Part shown: in pieces, positions 58,760-61,055 of the stretch
Layout: each line of letters starts with the position of its first letter
How positions within the stretch are numbered: position 1 is the first letter of the stretch
Assembly (NCBI GenBank): GCA_016748015.1
Contig: JAAOMT010000664.1
Span: 714,000-775,054, forward strand
Direction: 5' to 3'
DNA length: 61,055 nucleotides
DNA from: Geosiphon pyriformis
Lineage: Eukaryota; Glomeromycota; Glomeromycetes; Archaeosporales; Geosiphonaceae
Notes under the pieces: generated by a model
The model's database searches: none
What the model saw: only the letters and a program-made list of their open reading frames with translations
Told to the model about the DNA's origin: nothing
Translations under genes and position numbers: made by a program

Positions 58760-59407
58760 CTTAGCTTGATGGCTGGTATTTCTCTTAGTAAGCTATCTTC
58801 AATCGAGTGTTTTACCCTTATTTCTGGATCTTTTACCAGTCACGTTTATCCTGACGTCAGTACCCCATGCGTTAATTCTCAATAGAGTTAGTAAATAACA
58901 ATAAAATTAAAGCAAGAAATAAAGAAAAGAAAAGAAAATAAAGAAAGAAAAGAAATAAGCCAAGGCGATTTGCAAGTTAGTATTCTATTAATAGCCATGA
59001 TCAAGAGCTATTGTTCTAGTGTGGTTAAGTATCAATTATTATTAACATAAAGTGTTAATAGTGGCAGTGGGTTTGAGATAACAAACAGTTATTTATTTGT
59101 GGTTTGAAAAGTTGTCTAGATGAAATCTAAACTGAGAGGTCTCTCTTTTTAGCTTCTAATCTTACTGCTATATATACATAATTGAGATTCTTCAATTCCT
59201 CAATTTTTCACAACAGGAATTCTGGGATTTCTGGAATTCTGCAATTTTTTTGAGAGGAATTCTGCAATTCTTTGTGAGAATTCTGTAATTTCTGGAATCT
59301 TGCAATTCCTAAAAGGAATCCTGAAATTCCACATTTTACTACATCTATTTCTGATTGGTTAATAACTATGCTAATATATATTCCCTATATTTCTATAAGT
59401 AATATTA
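58760..59407 (-). repeat. Probable 3' LTR / 3' flank of a Ty3-Gypsy remnant
   Basis: Lies downstream (minus strand) of the integrase tail and of a polypurine tract and is noncoding, the position expected for a 3' LTR. It includes a purine-rich AAAGAAAAG stretch (58915-58960) and the GGAATTCTG repeats. The outer border and LTR ends are not resolved, and no second copy is in the window to confirm it. Confidence 0.35.
59216..59330. repeat. Degenerate GGAATTCTG tandem repeats
   Basis: GGAATTCTG(G/C)(G/A)A-type words recur about every 20-25 nt in this 115-bp stretch, alternating with TTTCTGGAATTCTGCAATT. Copies are imperfect. Confidence 0.7.
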
Positions 59408-59419
59408 TTCCCTTCTTTT
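59408..59419 (-). promoter_or_regulatory. Candidate polypurine tract
   Basis: The minus strand reads AAAAGAAGGGAA immediately after the last open frame of the element, where plus-strand priming would start in an LTR retrotransposon. Confidence 0.4.
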
Positions 59420-60684
59420 AATATTGAGCTCTATTGAAATCTAACTCTGTTAATTCCCCTTCTTGAAGTATTTCTTGAATTTCATTTTCGAGAATTACTT
59501 GCATTATTTGAGTCTGTAATTTTTCAAATTGAGCATTGGTGATCTTTCCTAATTGATTACTGGTAACTGTATCCATTGCTTTGTTGAGTAAAATTTCTGG
59601 TTGATCCTGAAATGTTGTGTGTATTCGGTATATGGCTTGGATCTGTATAGATAAGTTGTTTTTTTCCACAAAATGTTCTAATTGTTGTAGTATTCTTGTG
59701 TTGAATAATTGCTTTGTTTTATCTGTATATAGATTCTGGATATTTACATGTTGTCCCAAGTAAAAATAACAATAGTTTCTTGGAAATTGTTGTATCCACT
59801 AATTCCAAGTTTCTTTAGTCAACTCTTGGTATAGTGACTCTTTTGTCAACTCTTTTATTGCTAATTTTACTTTCACAATGATTTTGTCAATGGTATTTTC
59901 TGTTTTCTTCTGTGTTCTATGTGGTGATGTTTTTCTAGTGTTTTGATATTGGATGGTTTGTTGATTAATTGTAATTTCCATCTCTTGGTGTTGAATCAAT
60001 TGAAAAAGTTGTTGTGCTAGTGAGTAGATGTTGTCTGTAATTTTCATTTTTCTGATATTTCTTATCACATCTACCATGTCTTTATATATTCTTTTGATGA
60101 ATTAATTTAATGTGTTGTTGTCAATGATGATGATTGGTTCCAGATCTCATGGAATCTCCTCTGGTTGGACTAGTATCTTCTGTACTTCTAATTGTGGAAT
60201 ATTACTGATAGATGATAGTATGATGTTGTGATATGGTTTCAGTCGATCTCTATGTGCTGCTTTGGTTAAGATTTTGTTATCCAGTCTTAATTTGTAAGTT
60301 CTATTCCTTAGAATTTCTTCTATGTGAAATGGTCTATCCCATTTGAAGTTGAATTTTCCACTCCATTGTTTTTCTGCTTTGGTACAATGTAAGAATATTT
60401 TGTCTCCAATCTTGAATTCAACTGGTTTGTCTGGTAGTTGATTATTATGTTTTTCTTTCTGTTTTTCTTGTGACTTTTGTATGTTATCAGCTGCTTTTCT
60501 TCATTTGTTTTCCAATGTTTCCATTAAGTTATATGTTCTTCTTAACAATGTTTCTTGGAAATTCTCTTCTGTTATTGGTTTAGTTGAATATGTGTTAACC
60601 TTTATCTCAACTGGTAATATTGCTGTTCTACCATATATCAATTCAAATGGTGTTGCTTGTGTGGTGTTTTGCTTTATTGTCCAA
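59409..60684 (-). mobile_element. Ty3/Gypsy-type remnant: integrase C terminus and downstream ORF
   Basis: The minus strand from 60684 reads the end of an integrase: TIKQNTTQATPFELIYGRTA, ILPVEIKVNTY, QLPDKPVEFKIGDKIFLH, KWDRPFHIEEILRNRTYKL and LTKAAHRDRLKPYH, the usual GPF/Y-like tail. Stops at about 60147 and 60104 separate this from two more open stretches (60077-59799 and 59759-59418) that are Gln/Glu/Ile-rich and helical, without recognised domains. The integrase is cut at the N-terminal side by the LTR at 60685. Only the 3' end of the element is present and it is not functional. Confidence 0.75.
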
Positions 60685-61015
60685 TGTTACAGTTTAAGAA
60701 TTTAGCAAAAGAATTATAAAAATAATACAAACTATTCAATCATAATATAGTGCAGTAATAATCTTAGAAAGGTAATGATTAACATAGTAGCAAACACCAT
60801 CTCATAATAGTGGCAAGCACCAGTTCACAATAGCAGCCAACACCAACTGGTGATAGCAGCAAACACCAGGTTGAAATATCAAAAAAAAAGTATTACAATG
60901 TGTTTTCTCATAGAACTACAAACATGTATATATACAATAGCTTTAATATTGGGAAAAGACAATCAAGTAATAAAAATCATAACTTATCAAGCAATAGATC
61001 TAATTTTATCCAACA
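60685..61015 (-). repeat. Complete solo LTR, inverted relative to the LTR at position 1
   Basis: 331 bp. On the minus strand it begins TGTTGGAT and ends CTGTAACA. It carries the same four 23-nt units and is highly similar to 1-308. It interrupts the integrase frame just upstream of WTIKQN. I see no clear 5-bp target duplication (left flank TCCAA, right flank AACTC). Confidence 0.8.
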
Positions 61016-61055
61016 AACTCCACTTTAAATCATACTTTCAAATTAAATATCCCAA

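Overview
The window looks like nuclear DNA of a filamentous fungus. It has many short GT-AG introns (about 37-150 nt), a Zn2Cys6 transcription factor, a GT15 (Kre2/Ktr) mannosyltransferase, a NoxR-type NADPH-oxidase regulator and AT-rich spacers. The non-LTR retrotransposon family in it resembles the large families I know from arbuscular mycorrhizal fungi (Glomeromycotina, Rhizophagus-like). That lineage call is inference from protein resemblance, not a database result.

Layout. 1-308 is a truncated LTR. 309-2716 is a broken LINE (reverse-transcriptase thumb, RNase H, 3' UTR). 3198-44547 is a gene-rich block: a Pro-rich/RGG protein, PAAF1/Rpn14, a CPSF30/Yth1-like CCCH protein, ribosomal uS14 (RPS29), a coiled-coil tail-anchored protein, an intronless alkaline-phosphatase-superfamily enzyme, a CENATAC (CCDC84) homologue, Rtf2, a mitochondrial Tcd1/Tcd2-type E1-like protein, NoxR, ribosomal eL42 (RPL44), a Kelch-BTB protein, a 1675-residue DExH helicase, a Zn2Cys6 regulator, an SLC25A44-like carrier and an unknown 521-residue protein. 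44560-56360 is extremely AT-rich and holds decayed LINE and ORF1-type copies around one intact gene, the GT15 mannosyltransferase (51558-53021). 56360-58750 is the 5' half of a better preserved LINE. 58760-60684 is a Ty3/Gypsy remnant (integrase tail plus downstream sequence, minus strand). 60685-61015 is a solo copy of the same LTR seen at position 1, in the opposite orientation.

Several genes act in RNA biology: PAAF1 excepted, the neighbours include CPSF30 (3' end formation), CENATAC (minor spliceosome), Rtf2, the DExH helicase, the tRNA t6A-modifying Tcd protein and two ribosomal proteins. I see no operon-like or functional clustering beyond this and do not claim a pathway. uS14 and eL42 each start a divergent pair with an upstream plus-strand gene.

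The strongest unusual signal is the state of the repeats. Four copies of one retroelement 3' UTR can be aligned by eye across 27-31 positions, and every difference is a transition (mostly C to T or G to A, on both strands). This is what RIP or methylcytosine deamination would produce. The AT islands therefore look like heavily mutated transposons rather than simple spacer. Gene models marked with exon lists were built by hand: reading frame, GT/AG sites and total length divisible by three were checked; promoters and UTR ends were not determinable.
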